A DNA stretch of 64,000 nt, taken from contig NZ_CP182236.1 in NCBI RefSeq assembly GCF_048077055.1, positions 6,138,001 to 6,202,000 on the forward strand, in the 5' to 3' direction. Source of the DNA: Egbenema bharatensis (GTDB lineage: Bacteria; Cyanobacteriota; Cyanobacteriia; Elainellales; Elainellaceae). Below are positions 9,893 to 18,568 of the stretch, in pieces. The notes beneath the pieces were generated by a model. That model was given only the letters and a program-made list of their open reading frames with translations, made no database searches and had not been told where the DNA came from. The position numbers were made by a program, and so were the translations under genes. Each line of letters starts with the position of its first letter. The stretch's first letter is position 1.

Positions 9893-12643
9893 ATGAAAAT
9901 GACCCAAGGCAAAATCAAAGAATTACTGACCGAACCCGGTTGCGAACACAATCATCACAAGCACGGAGACAAAAAAAATAAAGGTTGCACTCAACAGGCC
10001 CAGCCCGGTGCTGCCCAGGGAGGATGTGCCTTCGATGGTGCCATGATCGCCCTGGTTCCCATTACGGATGCAGCCCATCTCGTCCATGGCCCGATCGCCT
10101 GTGCCGGGAATTCCTGGGGCAGTCGCGGCAGCCTTTCCTCTGGGCCGATGCTGTACAAAATGGGGTTTACCACCGACCTGAGTGAAAACGATGTCATTTT
10201 TGGTGGGGAAAAACGACTGTATAAGTCCATTCTGGAAGTACATCAGCGGTACAGTCCAGCGGCGGTTTTTGTCTATTCCACCTGTGTTACAGCCTTGATT
10301 GGCGATGATCTGGATGCGGTTTGTCAGAAGGCATCGGAAAAAATCGAAATTCCGGTGATTCCGGTTAACTCACCTGGCTTTATCGGCAGCAAGAATTTGG
10401 GGAATCGGGTCGGGGGAGAAGCCCTGCTGGACTATGTGGTGGGCACGCGCGAGCCAGAATATACCACCCCCTACGACATCAACCTGATTGGGGAATATAA
10501 CATCGCAGGCGAAATGTGGGGGGTGTTGCCCCTATTCGAGAAATTGGGCATTCGCGTCCTGGCGAAAATCACGGGGGACGCTCGCTATCACGACATTGCC
10601 TGCGCCCATCGAGCCAAACTCAACGTGATGATTTGCTCTAAAGCGTTGATCAACATGGCGCGCAAGATGGAAGAACGCTATGGCATTCCCTACATTGAAG
10701 AATCCTTCTACGGTGTAGAGGATATGAATCATTGCCTGCGGAATATTGCCTTGCAACTGGGCGATCCGGATTTGCAGGAGCGAGTGGAACGGTTAATTGC
10801 TGAAGAAACAACCCAACTCGATCGCACCTTAGCCCCCTATCGCGATCGCCTCAGAGGAAAGCGCGTTGTATTGTACACCGGAGGGGTAAAAAGCTGGTCG
10901 ATCGTTTCGGCGGCGAAGGATCTGGGAATGCAGGTGGTTGCTACTAGCACCAAGAAAAGCACGGAAGAAGATAAAGCTCGGATTAAGGAATTACTGGGTC
11001 AAGACGGCATCATGTTAGAAAAGGGGAACGCTCAAGAACTCCTGCGCGTGATTGCTAAAACCCAAGCCGATATGCTGATTGCAGGTGGACGAAATCAATA
11101 CACTGCTCTGAAAGCGCGAATTCCCTTCCTCGATATCAACCAGGAACGCCATCATCCCTACTCGGGGTATGTGGGGATGGTGGAAATGGCGCGGGAATTG
11201 GAAGAGGCCCTCTACAGCCCCATCTGGCAGCAGGTACGGCAAGCGGCTCCCTGGGAACAGGAACCCATGACCCAATCCTCAAGTCCGGCGCGTGAGCATT
11301 TCGTCGCTGACCCACAGCCAAAAGCCAAAGTCCAAATTTCCAAAAAGGCGATCGCCGTTAACCCTCTCAAACAAAGCCAGCCGCTGGGTGCTGCACTAGC
11401 CTTCCTGGGAGTTAAGGGCATGATGCCCTTGTTTCACGGTTCTCAGGGTTGTACTGCCTTCGCCAAGGTGATGCTGGTTCGCCACTTCCGCGAAGCAATT
11501 CCCCTATCTACGACGGCTATGACCGAAGTGAGTACCATCCTGGGTGGGGAAGACAATATTGGACAGGCAATTCTCACTATTTTGGAGAAGTTTAACCCGG
11601 AAATCATTGGCCTCTGCACCACGGGACTGACCGAAACGCGAGGAGATGACATGGAAGGTATTCTGCGGGACTTCCGCAAGAAACATCCCCAGTTAGATGG
11701 GTTGCCGATCGTATTGGTTTCCACTGCCGACTTCAAGGGTGCTTTACAGGATGGCTTTACTGCTGCCGTCGAGAGCATCGTCCGAGAACTACCCCAGATC
11801 GATGATGCCAAACCCAATCAGGTTAACCTCCTGGCCGGAGCAGCGATGGCTCCTGGGGATGTGCAGGAACTCAAAGCCATGATTACTGCCTTTGGCTTAA
11901 CGCCGATCGTGGTTCCCGATTTATCAGCTTCCCTGGATGGGCATCTGGATGAGTCCTACAGTGCGGTGACGGGCGGCGGGACTTCCCTGGCTGACTTACG
12001 GAAGATTGGGCAATCGGCCTATACCTTTGCGATCGGTGAGAGTATGCGGGAAGCCGCAGACATTCTGGAGCGCCGATTGGGGATTCCCTACGAAGTGTTT
12101 CCCAAACTGACAGGGCTGGGTGCCGTTGACCAATTCCTGCAAGCCTTATCCGACCTGAGCGGGGTCGAAGTTCCAGAAACCTATCGTCGCCAGCGCCAGC
12201 AACTTCAGGATGCCATGCTGGACACCCACTTTTACCTGGGTCGCAAGCGGATTTCCCTCGCTCTGGAGCCGGATTTACTTTATGCTGTCGCCAGTTGGCT
12301 GCATCAAATGGGAGCCGAAATTCATACCGCTGTCACCACGACCAAATCTCCCCTCCTGGAACACCTCCCCGTTGAAACGGTTGTCATTGGCGACCTGGGA
12401 GACTTTGAGGAACTGGCGGTCAGTTCCGATCTGCTGATCACCAACTCCAACGGCGCAGCGATCGCCCAACGGCTCAACCTTCCCCTCTACCGCCTGGGAT
12501 TCCCCATCTTCGATCGCCTGGGCAACGGTCAACGCTGTTCGATCGGTTATCGCGGCACGATGCAGCTTTTGTTTGATATCGGCAATCTGTTTATCGAAGA
12601 ACAGGAGAAAAGTGTTCATTTGCCAGTGGAACTGAATGTTTAG
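9893..12643 (+). CDS. nifEN: Fused NifE-NifN FeMo-cofactor scaffold
   Basis: NifEN is the scaffold on which NifB-co is converted to FeMo-co. One 916-residue frame contains NifE (about 1-457) and NifN (about 481-916). The NifE part has P-cluster-equivalent C45, C70 and C131; the NifN part has C520 in FHGSQGC. The linker (EPMTQSSSPAREHF and on) contains an ATG at 11268 where a separate nifN could have begun. Fused nifEN is known in some cyanobacteria. The reading frame is clean, so this is a real fusion. Confidence 0.95.
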   Translation: MKMTQGKIKELLTEPGCEHNHHKHGDKKNKGCTQQAQPGAAQGGCAFDGAMIALVPITDAAHLVHGPIACAGNSWGSRGSLSSGPMLYKMGFTTDLSENDVIFGGEKRLYKSILEVHQRYSPAAVFVYSTCVTALIGDDLDAVCQKASEKIEIPVIPVNSPGFIGSKNLGNRVGGEALLDYVVGTREPEYTTPYDINLIGEYNIAGEMWGVLPLFEKLGIRVLAKITGDARYHDIACAHRAKLNVMICSKALINMARKMEERYGIPYIEESFYGVEDMNHCLRNIALQLGDPDLQERVERLIAEETTQLDRTLAPYRDRLRGKRVVLYTGGVKSWSIVSAAKDLGMQVVATSTKKSTEEDKARIKELLGQDGIMLEKGNAQELLRVIAKTQADMLIAGGRNQYTALKARIPFLDINQERHHPYSGYVGMVEMARELEEALYSPIWQQVRQAAPWEQEPMTQSSSPAREHFVADPQPKAKVQISKKAIAVNPLKQSQPLGAALAFLGVKGMMPLFHGSQGCTAFAKVMLVRHFREAIPLSTTAMTEVSTILGGEDNIGQAILTILEKFNPEIIGLCTTGLTETRGDDMEGILRDFRKKHPQLDGLPIVLVSTADFKGALQDGFTAAVESIVRELPQIDDAKPNQVNLLAGAAMAPGDVQELKAMITAFGLTPIVVPDLSASLDGHLDESYSAVTGGGTSLADLRKIGQSAYTFAIGESMREAADILERRLGIPYEVFPKLTGLGAVDQFLQALSDLSGVEVPETYRRQRQQLQDAMLDTHFYLGRKRISLALEPDLLYAVASWLHQMGAEIHTAVTTTKSPLLEHLPVETVVIGDLGDFEELAVSSDLLITNSNGAAIAQRLNLPLYRLGFPIFDRLGNGQRCSIGYRGTMQLLFDIGNLFIEEQEKSVHLPVELNV

Positions 12644-12661
12644 GGGGAAGATGCTTGAGAC

Positions 12662-12720
12662 GGTGGGCACTGCCCACCCTACTCTTCCCTTCACTCCTCA
12701 CTCCCCACTCCCTACTTCCA
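12662..12720. repeat. GTGGGCACTGCCCAC palindrome plus STRR
   Basis: A short palindrome, GTGGGCACTGCCCACCC (from 12663), is followed by TCCTCAC-type heptamers in the nifEN-nifX gap. The same palindrome core occurs at 17785-17808. Confidence 0.55.
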
Positions 12721-12734
12721 CAAGGAGACCCATC

Positions 12735-13184
12735 ATGAAAATAGCCTTCGCCACCAACGATCTGGTTCACATTGATGCTCACTTTGGTTGGGCTAAGAAA
12801 ATTGTGGTTTACGATGTCACGCCAGAGAGGTATCAGTTTTTGGAAACGCTGGAGTTTTCTGGAAACCTTCAGGAAGACGGCAACGAAGACAAGCTGGTTC
12901 CCAAACTGGCGGCTCTGGCAGATTGCACGATCGTCTATGTGGCGGCGATCGGCGGTAGTGCAGCGGCTCGATTAATTCAGAAGAATGTCACTCCGATTAA
13001 GTCGCGATCGGAAGAGGATGAAATCGATGATGTGTTGACGAAGTTTGTGGAATTGTTGAATGGGAATCCGCCGCCCTGGTTGCGGAAGGCGTTGAAGCAG
13101 AAACCCAACGTGATTGACGAACTGGATACTGAGCTGGATGCTGAACCGGAAACTGAATCAGAATTAGAAGGAGCGACTGTATGA
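12735..13184 (+). CDS. nifX: NifX FeMo-cofactor carrier
   Basis: NifX binds NifB-co or VK cluster and shuttles it to NifEN. The 149-residue product shows the dinitrogenase iron-molybdenum cofactor fold: MKIAFATNDLVHIDAHFGWAK, then TIVYVAAIGGSAAARLIQ. AAGGAGACC precedes the ATG. The acidic tail (ELDTELDAEPETESELE) is low complexity. The stop overlaps the next start (ATGA). Confidence 0.95.
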   Translation: MKIAFATNDLVHIDAHFGWAKKIVVYDVTPERYQFLETLEFSGNLQEDGNEDKLVPKLAALADCTIVYVAAIGGSAAARLIQKNVTPIKSRSEEDEIDDVLTKFVELLNGNPPPWLRKALKQKPNVIDELDTELDAEPETESELEGATV

Positions 13185-13654
13185 GCATTGCTGAAACCAC
13201 CCAAACCACTTCACCCGATTTAATTCAATCCCCCTTTGCCCAGGCATTAGTGCAGCAAATCCGCGCCAATGATCCCTACGGCACCTTCCGCAACTGGTCG
13301 GATGAACTACTGCTCAAACCTTTTGTTGTCAGTCGGGTTCAAAAACGGGAAATTTCCGTAGAAGGAGAAGTCGATCCCATTACCAAAGGACGGATTCTGT
13401 CCTTTTATCGAGCGATCGCCTTTCGGATTGAACAACAGACGGGGCAATTGGCGCAGGTCGTACTTGACCTCAGCCATGAAGGATTTGGTTGGGCATTGGT
13501 GTTCTCCGGTCGGCTCCTCCTGACTTCCCGCACCTTGCGCGATGCTCAACGGTTTGGCTTTGACTCCCTAGAGAAGCTGGTGGCTGAGGGTGAAAAGCTG
13601 GTTAATACAGGTGTAGATCTGGCAAGCCGCTATCCTGAAGTTTGTAAGCTTTAA
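13181..13654 (+). CDS. NifX-associated nitrogen fixation protein (DUF269)
   Basis: The 157-residue protein has the DUF269 marks DPYGTFRNWSDE, KPFVVSRVQKREI and VVLDLSHEGFGWALVFSGRL. Its biochemical role is unresolved; the gene nearly always follows nifX. The ATGA overlap with nifX indicates translational coupling. Confidence 0.92.
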   Translation: MSIAETTQTTSPDLIQSPFAQALVQQIRANDPYGTFRNWSDELLLKPFVVSRVQKREISVEGEVDPITKGRILSFYRAIAFRIEQQTGQLAQVVLDLSHEGFGWALVFSGRLLLTSRTLRDAQRFGFDSLEKLVAEGEKLVNTGVDLASRYPEVCKL

Positions 13655-13722
13655 GCGTGAAGCGTTTTACCCATCACCGATTACCCATTACCCTCCATCA
13701 CCTTAACTCCATGCAATTTTGT

Positions 13723-13947
13723 ATGCCTCACCCAACCGAAACTCCCCCCAGCAAAGAGGAGCTGAAAACCCAGATCAAGCGTCTGAACAGCAAGGCGGGT
13801 CAACTCAAGATGGATTTACACGATCTGGCTGAGGGACTGCCAACCGACTTTGAAAACCTCATGGCGCTGGCATCTGAAACGTACAACATCTATGCCAAAT
13901 TGAACACCTTGAAGCAGCAACTCAAGCAACTGGAGCAAGAATCATGA
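13723..13947 (+). CDS. DUF683 (CCE_0567-type) nif-associated small helical protein
   Basis: This roughly 74-residue, fully helical protein (SKEELKTQIKRLNSKAGQLKMDLHDLAEGLP...LKQQLKQLE) belongs to the Rop-like DUF683 family kept in nif clusters. ATG 13711 would add four residues; neither start has a clear ribosome site. The stop overlaps nifW (ATGA). Confidence 0.88.
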   Translation: MPHPTETPPSKEELKTQIKRLNSKAGQLKMDLHDLAEGLPTDFENLMALASETYNIYAKLNTLKQQLKQLEQES

Positions 13948-14255
13948 GCGGAACCTTAGCTGAATTCAATCAATTAACGGATGCAGAACAGTTTTTTGCA
14001 TTCTTCGACCTGCCCTATGATCCGGCGATCGTCAACATTAATCGCCTGCACATTCTGCAAAAATTCTCTGCTCTGGTCAAAGAATTGGATGTTGAGGAAT
14101 TAAGCGAAGCTGAGACGCTGAACCAATATCGATCGGCTTTCCAGCAGGCGTATACGGTGTTCCTATCGTCCAATTCCCTGGAGCAAAAGCTATTCAAGGT
14201 CTTCAATCAGAAGCAACAGAATTTAGTGCTGCTGTCTGAGATTGATTCTGATTAG
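13944..14255 (+). CDS. nifW: NifW nitrogenase stabilising protein
   Basis: The 103-residue product has the NifW pattern: FNQLTDAEQFFAFFDLPYDPAIVNINRLHILQ in the N half and LFKVFNQ near the end. NifW helps MoFe-protein maturation or protection from oxygen. Its start is coupled to the DUF683 gene. Confidence 0.93.
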   Translation: MSGTLAEFNQLTDAEQFFAFFDLPYDPAIVNINRLHILQKFSALVKELDVEELSEAETLNQYRSAFQQAYTVFLSSNSLEQKLFKVFNQKQQNLVLLSEIDSD

Positions 14256-14270
14256 CTGTCCACCCTAATT

Positions 14271-14417
14271 TGTTGGGTTTCGTAAACTCAACCCAACCTA
14301 CAACTCAGTCCACTGCTTCGCAGAAGCAAGCTACAGTCCTCAGTCCTCAGTCCTCAGTCCTCAGTCCTCAGTCCTCAGTCCTCAGTCCTCAGTCCTCAGT
14401 CCTCAGTCCTCAGTCCT
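14271..14417. repeat. Hairpin plus 12 CAGTCCT heptamers before hesA
   Basis: GTTGGGTT (14272-14279) and AACCCAAC (14290-14297) form a hairpin. From 14334 to 14417 there are twelve perfect tandem copies of CAGTCCT, a textbook STRR tract. A frame reads through, but HesA similarity starts at 14429. Confidence 0.9.
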
Positions 14418-14428
14418 TTAAAGAAGAG

Positions 14429-15238
14429 ATGGATATGATGAACCTGACCCCAACCGAGTTAGAACGCTATCGCCGCCAAATCATGCTACCTGGATTTGGA
14501 GAAGCGGCACAGCAACGCCTGAAAGCCTCTACCGTATTGGTGACAGGAGTAGGTGGCTTAGGTGGTACGGCTGCGCTTTATCTGGCGGTGGCGGGCGTAG
14601 GCAAACTGATTCTGGTGCGGGGTGGCGAACTGCGCCTGGATGACATGAATCGGCAGGTGTTGATGACCCATGATTGGGTCGGCAAACCCAGAGTATTTCA
14701 GGCAATGGACACCCTGAGAGCGATTAATCCAGATGTCGAAATCGAAGCCCTTTGTGAATATATTACGCCTGAAAATGTCGATCGCCTGGTCAAATCGGCG
14801 GATGTGGCTCTGGACTGTGCCCACAACTTTGATGAACGAAACCTGCTGAATGCAGCCTGTGTTCGTTGGGGTAAACCGATGGTGGAGGCAGCCATGAATG
14901 ACATGGAGGCCTATTTGACGACGATCGTTCCCGGTGAAACGCCCTGCTTATCTTGCATCTTTCCTGAAAAACCTGTATGGGATCGCCGGGGATTTGGCGT
15001 ATTGGGTGCAGTCTCAGGCACCCTGGCCTGTTTAACAGCGCTGGAAGCCATTAAGTTGATTGCGGGAATTGGACAACCCCTGCGATCGCAATTATTGACG
15101 ATGGATTTGAGCCGACTGGAGTTTACCAAGCATCGCCCCTATCACGATCCCAACTGTCCCGTTTGCGGTCAAAAAGCAGCCCCTCAAGCATCCGTTGTTT
15201 CATCGCTCTCACCCGTTTTGCAGCTCGTACCAGGATGA
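14429..15238 (+). CDS. hesA: HesA, ThiF/MoeB-type adenylyltransferase
   Basis: The 269-residue product is an E1-like enzyme: nucleotide site VLVTGVGGLGGTAALYLAVAGVGK, RQ/RR motifs (YRRQIMLPG), and zinc ligands CLSC and CPVCG at the C terminus. It is found with hesB in cyanobacterial nif clusters, and a sulfur or cofactor transfer role is inferred. The start ATG has AAAGAAGAG upstream. Confidence 0.93.
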   Translation: MDMMNLTPTELERYRRQIMLPGFGEAAQQRLKASTVLVTGVGGLGGTAALYLAVAGVGKLILVRGGELRLDDMNRQVLMTHDWVGKPRVFQAMDTLRAINPDVEIEALCEYITPENVDRLVKSADVALDCAHNFDERNLLNAACVRWGKPMVEAAMNDMEAYLTTIVPGETPCLSCIFPEKPVWDRRGFGVLGAVSGTLACLTALEAIKLIAGIGQPLRSQLLTMDLSRLEFTKHRPYHDPNCPVCGQKAAPQASVVSSLSPVLQLVPG

Positions 15239-15245
15239 TCGCACC

Positions 15246-15512
15246 ATGCCGGAACTTTCCCTGATCATGGCTCTGTTGGCATCGTTGACGCTTTATCTCA
15301 TGCGAAGGGTGACGGATGAGATTGAAAAGACCATTCTGCAATTTATCAGCATTGTTTGCTTACTGGTTAGCCTGCTCAACGCCCCCTGGATGATTTTATT
15401 ACTGGTTGCGATCGGTCTTTTAGTGGTTCCAACCTGCAATCATCCGTCACACCAACCACAATGCGCCTGTTCCCGCTTTTGCTTCATGAGTTCCCAGTGC
15501 CGATCCCAATAA
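15246..15512 (+). CDS. small membrane protein between hesA and hesB
   Basis: The 88-residue product has two predicted membrane helices (LSLIMALLASLTLYLM and ILQFISIVCLLVSLLNAPWMILLLVAIGLLVV), then a Cys-rich tail. No characterised family was recognised. It starts 7 bases after the hesA stop, so it belongs to that transcript. Confidence 0.7.
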   Translation: MPELSLIMALLASLTLYLMRRVTDEIEKTILQFISIVCLLVSLLNAPWMILLLVAIGLLVVPTCNHPSHQPQCACSRFCFMSSQCRSQ

Positions 15513-15575
15513 CGTTTCACGTTTCTATCTTTTTGTCGTTCAACCAGCCACCCTATTTGTTTCTAAGGAGCACCT

Positions 15576-15944
15576 ATGTCCCTGGTCTTAACTGAAATTG
15601 CAGAACTGCGTTTACGTACCTTCCTTCAAGCTGCCCGCCAGAGCGAAAATCCCGTTCAGGGAGTTCGGATCTCGGTAGAAGACGGGGGATGTAGCGGCTA
15701 CCAGTACGCCCTCAAACTGATCCGCGAACCGCAATCTGGCGATTTGCTGGTGCAGCAGGGCAACGTCAACGTTTATGTTGCCTCTAATCATGCCGCTCTG
15801 CTGGAGGGGGTGGTGGTGGATTATGTGGAAGGACTGACCCAAAGCGGCTTCAAATTCACCAATCCCAATGCAACGGACACCTGTGGCTGTGGACAATCGT
15901 TTCGTGCTGGAGATTGCTCTCCCGCAGGCGTAGCGTGTAGCTAA
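15576..15944 (+). CDS. hesB: HesB/IscA-type A-type Fe-S carrier
   Basis: The 122-residue product carries the A-type triad cysteines: DGGCSGYQY and, near the end, DTCGCGQSF. It delivers Fe-S clusters, here presumably to nitrogenase proteins. AAGGAGC precedes the ATG. Confidence 0.94.
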   Translation: MSLVLTEIAELRLRTFLQAARQSENPVQGVRISVEDGGCSGYQYALKLIREPQSGDLLVQQGNVNVYVASNHAALLEGVVVDYVEGLTQSGFKFTNPNATDTCGCGQSFRAGDCSPAGVACS

Positions 15945-15970
15945 TTGCAAGGCAATCGTCAGAAGCAATA

Positions 15971-16004
15971 GTTCTTGTGGGGTGGGCATCTTGCCCGCCC
16001 AGTC
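15971..16004. repeat. GGGCGGGCAAGATGCCC palindrome family copy
   Basis: A palindrome (GTGGGCATCTTGCCCGCCC) lies in the hesB-fdxH gap. The flanks GTTCTTGTGG and AGTC are shared with 46281-46314 and, inverted, with 35326-35358; a diverged copy is at 57916-57944. Confidence 0.65.
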
Positions 16005-16098
16005 AAACAGCCAGAATAATTGACAGATTATTCAATTCACGATCCTAAATTTTGGATTCTAATCAACCCAAAAATGAGAACACTACGAGGACACTATA

Positions 16099-16398
16099 AT
16101 GACCACCTATCAAGTTCATCTGATCAACAAAAAACGCAACATCGATATCACAATTCCCGTCGATGATGATGTCACCATTTTGGATGCTGCGGAAAACAGC
16201 GGTTTAGATTTACCCTTTTCCTGTCAGTCGGGTTCCTGCTCTAGCTGTGTTGGCAAACTGGTGGAAGGCGAAATTGATCAGTCGGAGCAAGTGTTCCTGG
16301 ATGATGAGCAGATGGCTAAGGGATTTATTCTCTTGTGCGTGACCTATCCGCGATCGGACTGCACGGTTCGCACCCATCAGGAAGCTTATCTAGTGTAA
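16099..16398 (+). CDS. fdxH: FdxH nif-specific [2Fe-2S] ferredoxin
   Basis: The 99-residue plant-type ferredoxin has the CQSGSCSSC motif and a fourth cysteine in LLCVTYP. It is a direct electron donor to NifH, adjacent to hesB as in other cyanobacterial nif clusters. Confidence 0.93.
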   Translation: MTTYQVHLINKKRNIDITIPVDDDVTILDAAENSGLDLPFSCQSGSCSSCVGKLVEGEIDQSEQVFLDDEQMAKGFILLCVTYPRSDCTVRTHQEAYLV

Positions 16399-16422
16399 AC
16401 ATTCACTCTGGAGTAACGCAAA

Positions 16423-16668
16423 ATGTTTAACCAAGGATTTGTTGTCTCTGGCTCCTCATTAAAGTTACTCAGGCTCGGAGAACGGGGAGTTGTTTCTGGA
16501 TTGAGCCATGTTAACGATCGCACCGTGCGGCAGTTAAAGTCAATGGGCATCACCCCTGGAACCTCTATTGTTTTAGAACAACGTTTTCCTCGTTTTGTTG
16601 TCAAAGTCGGGCGCGAGCGGTTTGCCTTAAGCCATGACCTGATCCAGTCCATCTATGTCAGGGTCTAG
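16423..16668 (+). CDS. FeoA-domain protein
   Basis: The 81-residue SH3-like FeoA fold protein contains LRLGERGVVSGLSHVNDRTVRQLKSMGITPGTSIVL and ends with the typical LIQSIYVRV. FeoA partners of nif clusters are thought to assist iron handling. No feoB is seen nearby. It begins 24 bases after fdxH. Confidence 0.85.
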   Translation: MFNQGFVVSGSSLKLLRLGERGVVSGLSHVNDRTVRQLKSMGITPGTSIVLEQRFPRFVVKVGRERFALSHDLIQSIYVRV

Positions 16669-16766
16669 ACGGTTAGCTCAAGTCCTGGCGAATGAGGCAG
16701 ATGAGTCCAGCACCCGTGGGATCACTACAGCAAATCCCAACCAAATTTATAGAAGGAGAACACGAT

Positions 16767-17063
16767 ATGGCGGTTGTAACAGGCTTAACCTTTGGACAGA
16801 AAAGCTGGACACCTCAGTTTGTTCAGGCGATCGACCATTCTATCTGCCTGGGTTGCGGCAGATGCTTTAAAGTTTGTGGACGGAACGTTCTACATCTCCA
16901 GGCAATGAACGATGAAGGAGAATTTGTAGAAGATGAAGATGAAGATGAAGTGGAACGCAAGGTGATGACGATCGTTCATCCAGAAAATTGCATTGGTTGT
17001 CAGGCGTGTTCTCGGATCTGTCCGAAGAAATGCTATACCCACAGCTCCCTTGAACTGAATTAG
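16767..17063 (+). CDS. fdxB: FdxB ferredoxin III, nif-specific
   Basis: The 98-residue product carries two 4Fe-4S motifs: CLGCGRCFKVC and CIGCQACSRICPKKC. An acidic insert (DEDEDEVE) sits between them. The start MAVVTGLTFG follows AGAAGGAGAACACG. It is an electron carrier of the nif system. Confidence 0.94.
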   Translation: MAVVTGLTFGQKSWTPQFVQAIDHSICLGCGRCFKVCGRNVLHLQAMNDEGEFVEDEDEDEVERKVMTIVHPENCIGCQACSRICPKKCYTHSSLELN

Positions 17064-17157
17064 AGACACACGACACCAGCAATAGAGACGCACTCCGAGG
17101 TATCTAAAAACAGTCGTATCAATTTGTTTGTTGAACAAATGAAGGAGAGTTTTTGAA

Positions 17158-17760
17158 ATGACGAAAGCAAGTGAAATTATGACCGAAGACGTAGCGACCA
17201 TTCGCGGATCAGCCACCGTCGCCCAGGCCGTTAAATTGATGAAGCTGAAGGGTCTACACTCTCTCATCGTCGATCGCCGTACGGAAGAAGATGCCTATGG
17301 CATTGTCACCGATACTGACATTACCAAGAAAGTCGTCGCCTTCGGCAAGGATCCCAACCAGGTGCGCGTCTATGAAGTGATGACGAAACCGTGCATCGTC
17401 GTCAATCCCGATCTGGCAGTGGAGTATGTCGCCCGTTTATTCGCTCAAACTGGAATCGATCGCGCCCCGGTCATCAAAGGAGAACTGCTGGGTATTGTCT
17501 CGATGCACGACATTCTCACCAAGAGTGATTTCCTGAACAACCCACGGGTTCCTCTGTTGGAGAAAGCCTTGCAGCAGGAAATTTCCAACGCTCGTGCAGT
17601 CTGTGCTGCTAATGGAGGCGATTCGGAAGCCTGTGCTGCGGCTTGGGAGGCCGTTAATGAAGTGGAGGCAGAGTTGGCTTTCTGTAAAGGCCAGCCTCCT
17701 GCCCAGACCGCGTTTGAGGAATATAAGGTCGCATCCGATTTAGCGATCGCTGCAACCTGA
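17158..17760 (+). CDS. CBS-pair protein with CP12-like tail
   Basis: Two CBS domains (about 1-60 and 70-125; ASEIMTEDVATIRGSATVAQAV, GIVTDTDIT, GIVSMHDIL) are followed by a CP12-like segment (about 135-180) with ARAVCAANGGDSEACAAAWEAVNEVEAE. CP12 is the redox-controlled linker of GAPDH and phosphoribulokinase; only the N-terminal Cys pair and AWxAV core are kept. CBS-CP12 proteins are known in cyanobacteria. Its place after fdxB suggests an energy or redox sensor tied to nitrogen fixation, which is inferred. AAGGAGAG precedes the ATG. Confidence 0.88.
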   Translation: MTKASEIMTEDVATIRGSATVAQAVKLMKLKGLHSLIVDRRTEEDAYGIVTDTDITKKVVAFGKDPNQVRVYEVMTKPCIVVNPDLAVEYVARLFAQTGIDRAPVIKGELLGIVSMHDILTKSDFLNNPRVPLLEKALQQEISNARAVCAANGGDSEACAAAWEAVNEVEAELAFCKGQPPAQTAFEEYKVASDLAIAAT

Positions 17761-17784
17761 GCGAGTGATTCTCTAACATGAGGC

Positions 17785-17808
17785 TAGGGTGGGCATTGCC
17801 CACCCTAC
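17785..17808. repeat. TAGGGTGGGCATTGCCCACCCTA palindrome
   Basis: A near-perfect palindrome follows the CBS-CP12 gene. The core is shared with 12662-12680. It could act as a weak terminator but has no T tract. Confidence 0.55.
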
Positions 17809-17850
17809 AGGGATAATTCACAGCGATGTGGGCATAGCCTACCTAATGTG

Positions 17851-18492
17851 ATGAAAACGCAATCTAACCACCCGATGACGCACCCCGTTGATGGACACCA
17901 ATGGACAGACTACTATCAAGCCGTTGAGGGACGACCCCCGCGTGAAACGCTCCTCACTGCCCTGACGAAGTTTGATGCTGAAACGACCTTTGGTACGCTC
18001 CGCTTTGCAGTCGATCTGGGCTGTGGGGACGGTCGGGATACCGTAGAGCTACTGCGACGAGGTTGGCAAGTTTTAGCGATCGATGGCGAAGCCCAGGCCA
18101 TTGATCGTCTCCTCAGCCGATCGGATATTAACCCTCAACTGTTAGAAACCCGTGTGGAACGGTTTGAAGAACTTGTTCTGCCAGAGAATGTTGATTTGAT
18201 CAACGCTAGCTTTTGTCTACAGTTTTGTCCCCCAGCGGATTTTCCCGCGTTTTGGCAAAAGATTGTGGCCGCCATCCGGGAAGAAGGCCGGTTTTGCGGT
18301 CATCTAATTGGCGATCGAGATTCCTGGGCAACCTATGACCACATGAATCACCACACCCGCGAACAGGTTTTAGAATTGCTTGCCCCCTTTGATATTGAAC
18401 ACCTGGAGGAGGAAGAACACCCAGGTAAAACTGCTATTGGGGTTGAAAAATACTGGCATCTTTTTCACATTGTTGCCCGCAAAATAGCATAA
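17851..18492 (+). CDS. class I SAM-dependent methyltransferase
   Basis: The roughly 213-residue protein has SAM motif I VDLGCGDGRDTVELL and motif post-I VLAIDGEAQAIDRL, resembling TehB-like methyltransferases. The substrate is unknown. GTG 17848 is an alternative start one codon earlier. It lies between the nif genes and cysK. Confidence 0.8.
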   Translation: MKTQSNHPMTHPVDGHQWTDYYQAVEGRPPRETLLTALTKFDAETTFGTLRFAVDLGCGDGRDTVELLRRGWQVLAIDGEAQAIDRLLSRSDINPQLLETRVERFEELVLPENVDLINASFCLQFCPPADFPAFWQKIVAAIREEGRFCGHLIGDRDSWATYDHMNHHTREQVLELLAPFDIEHLEEEEHPGKTAIGVEKYWHLFHIVARKIA

Positions 18493-18568
18493 ACAAAACA
18501 GCCTAAAGTCGTTCCTAACACTCCGAACCGATCGATCACCCTGTCTTCCTTTGTCCAGGAGATTCACG

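Noticed and set aside
14270..14428. N-terminal extension of hesA (repeating Leu-Ser-Pro-Gln-Ser)
   Set aside because: It is a translation of the CAGTCCT tract; HesA begins at 14429.
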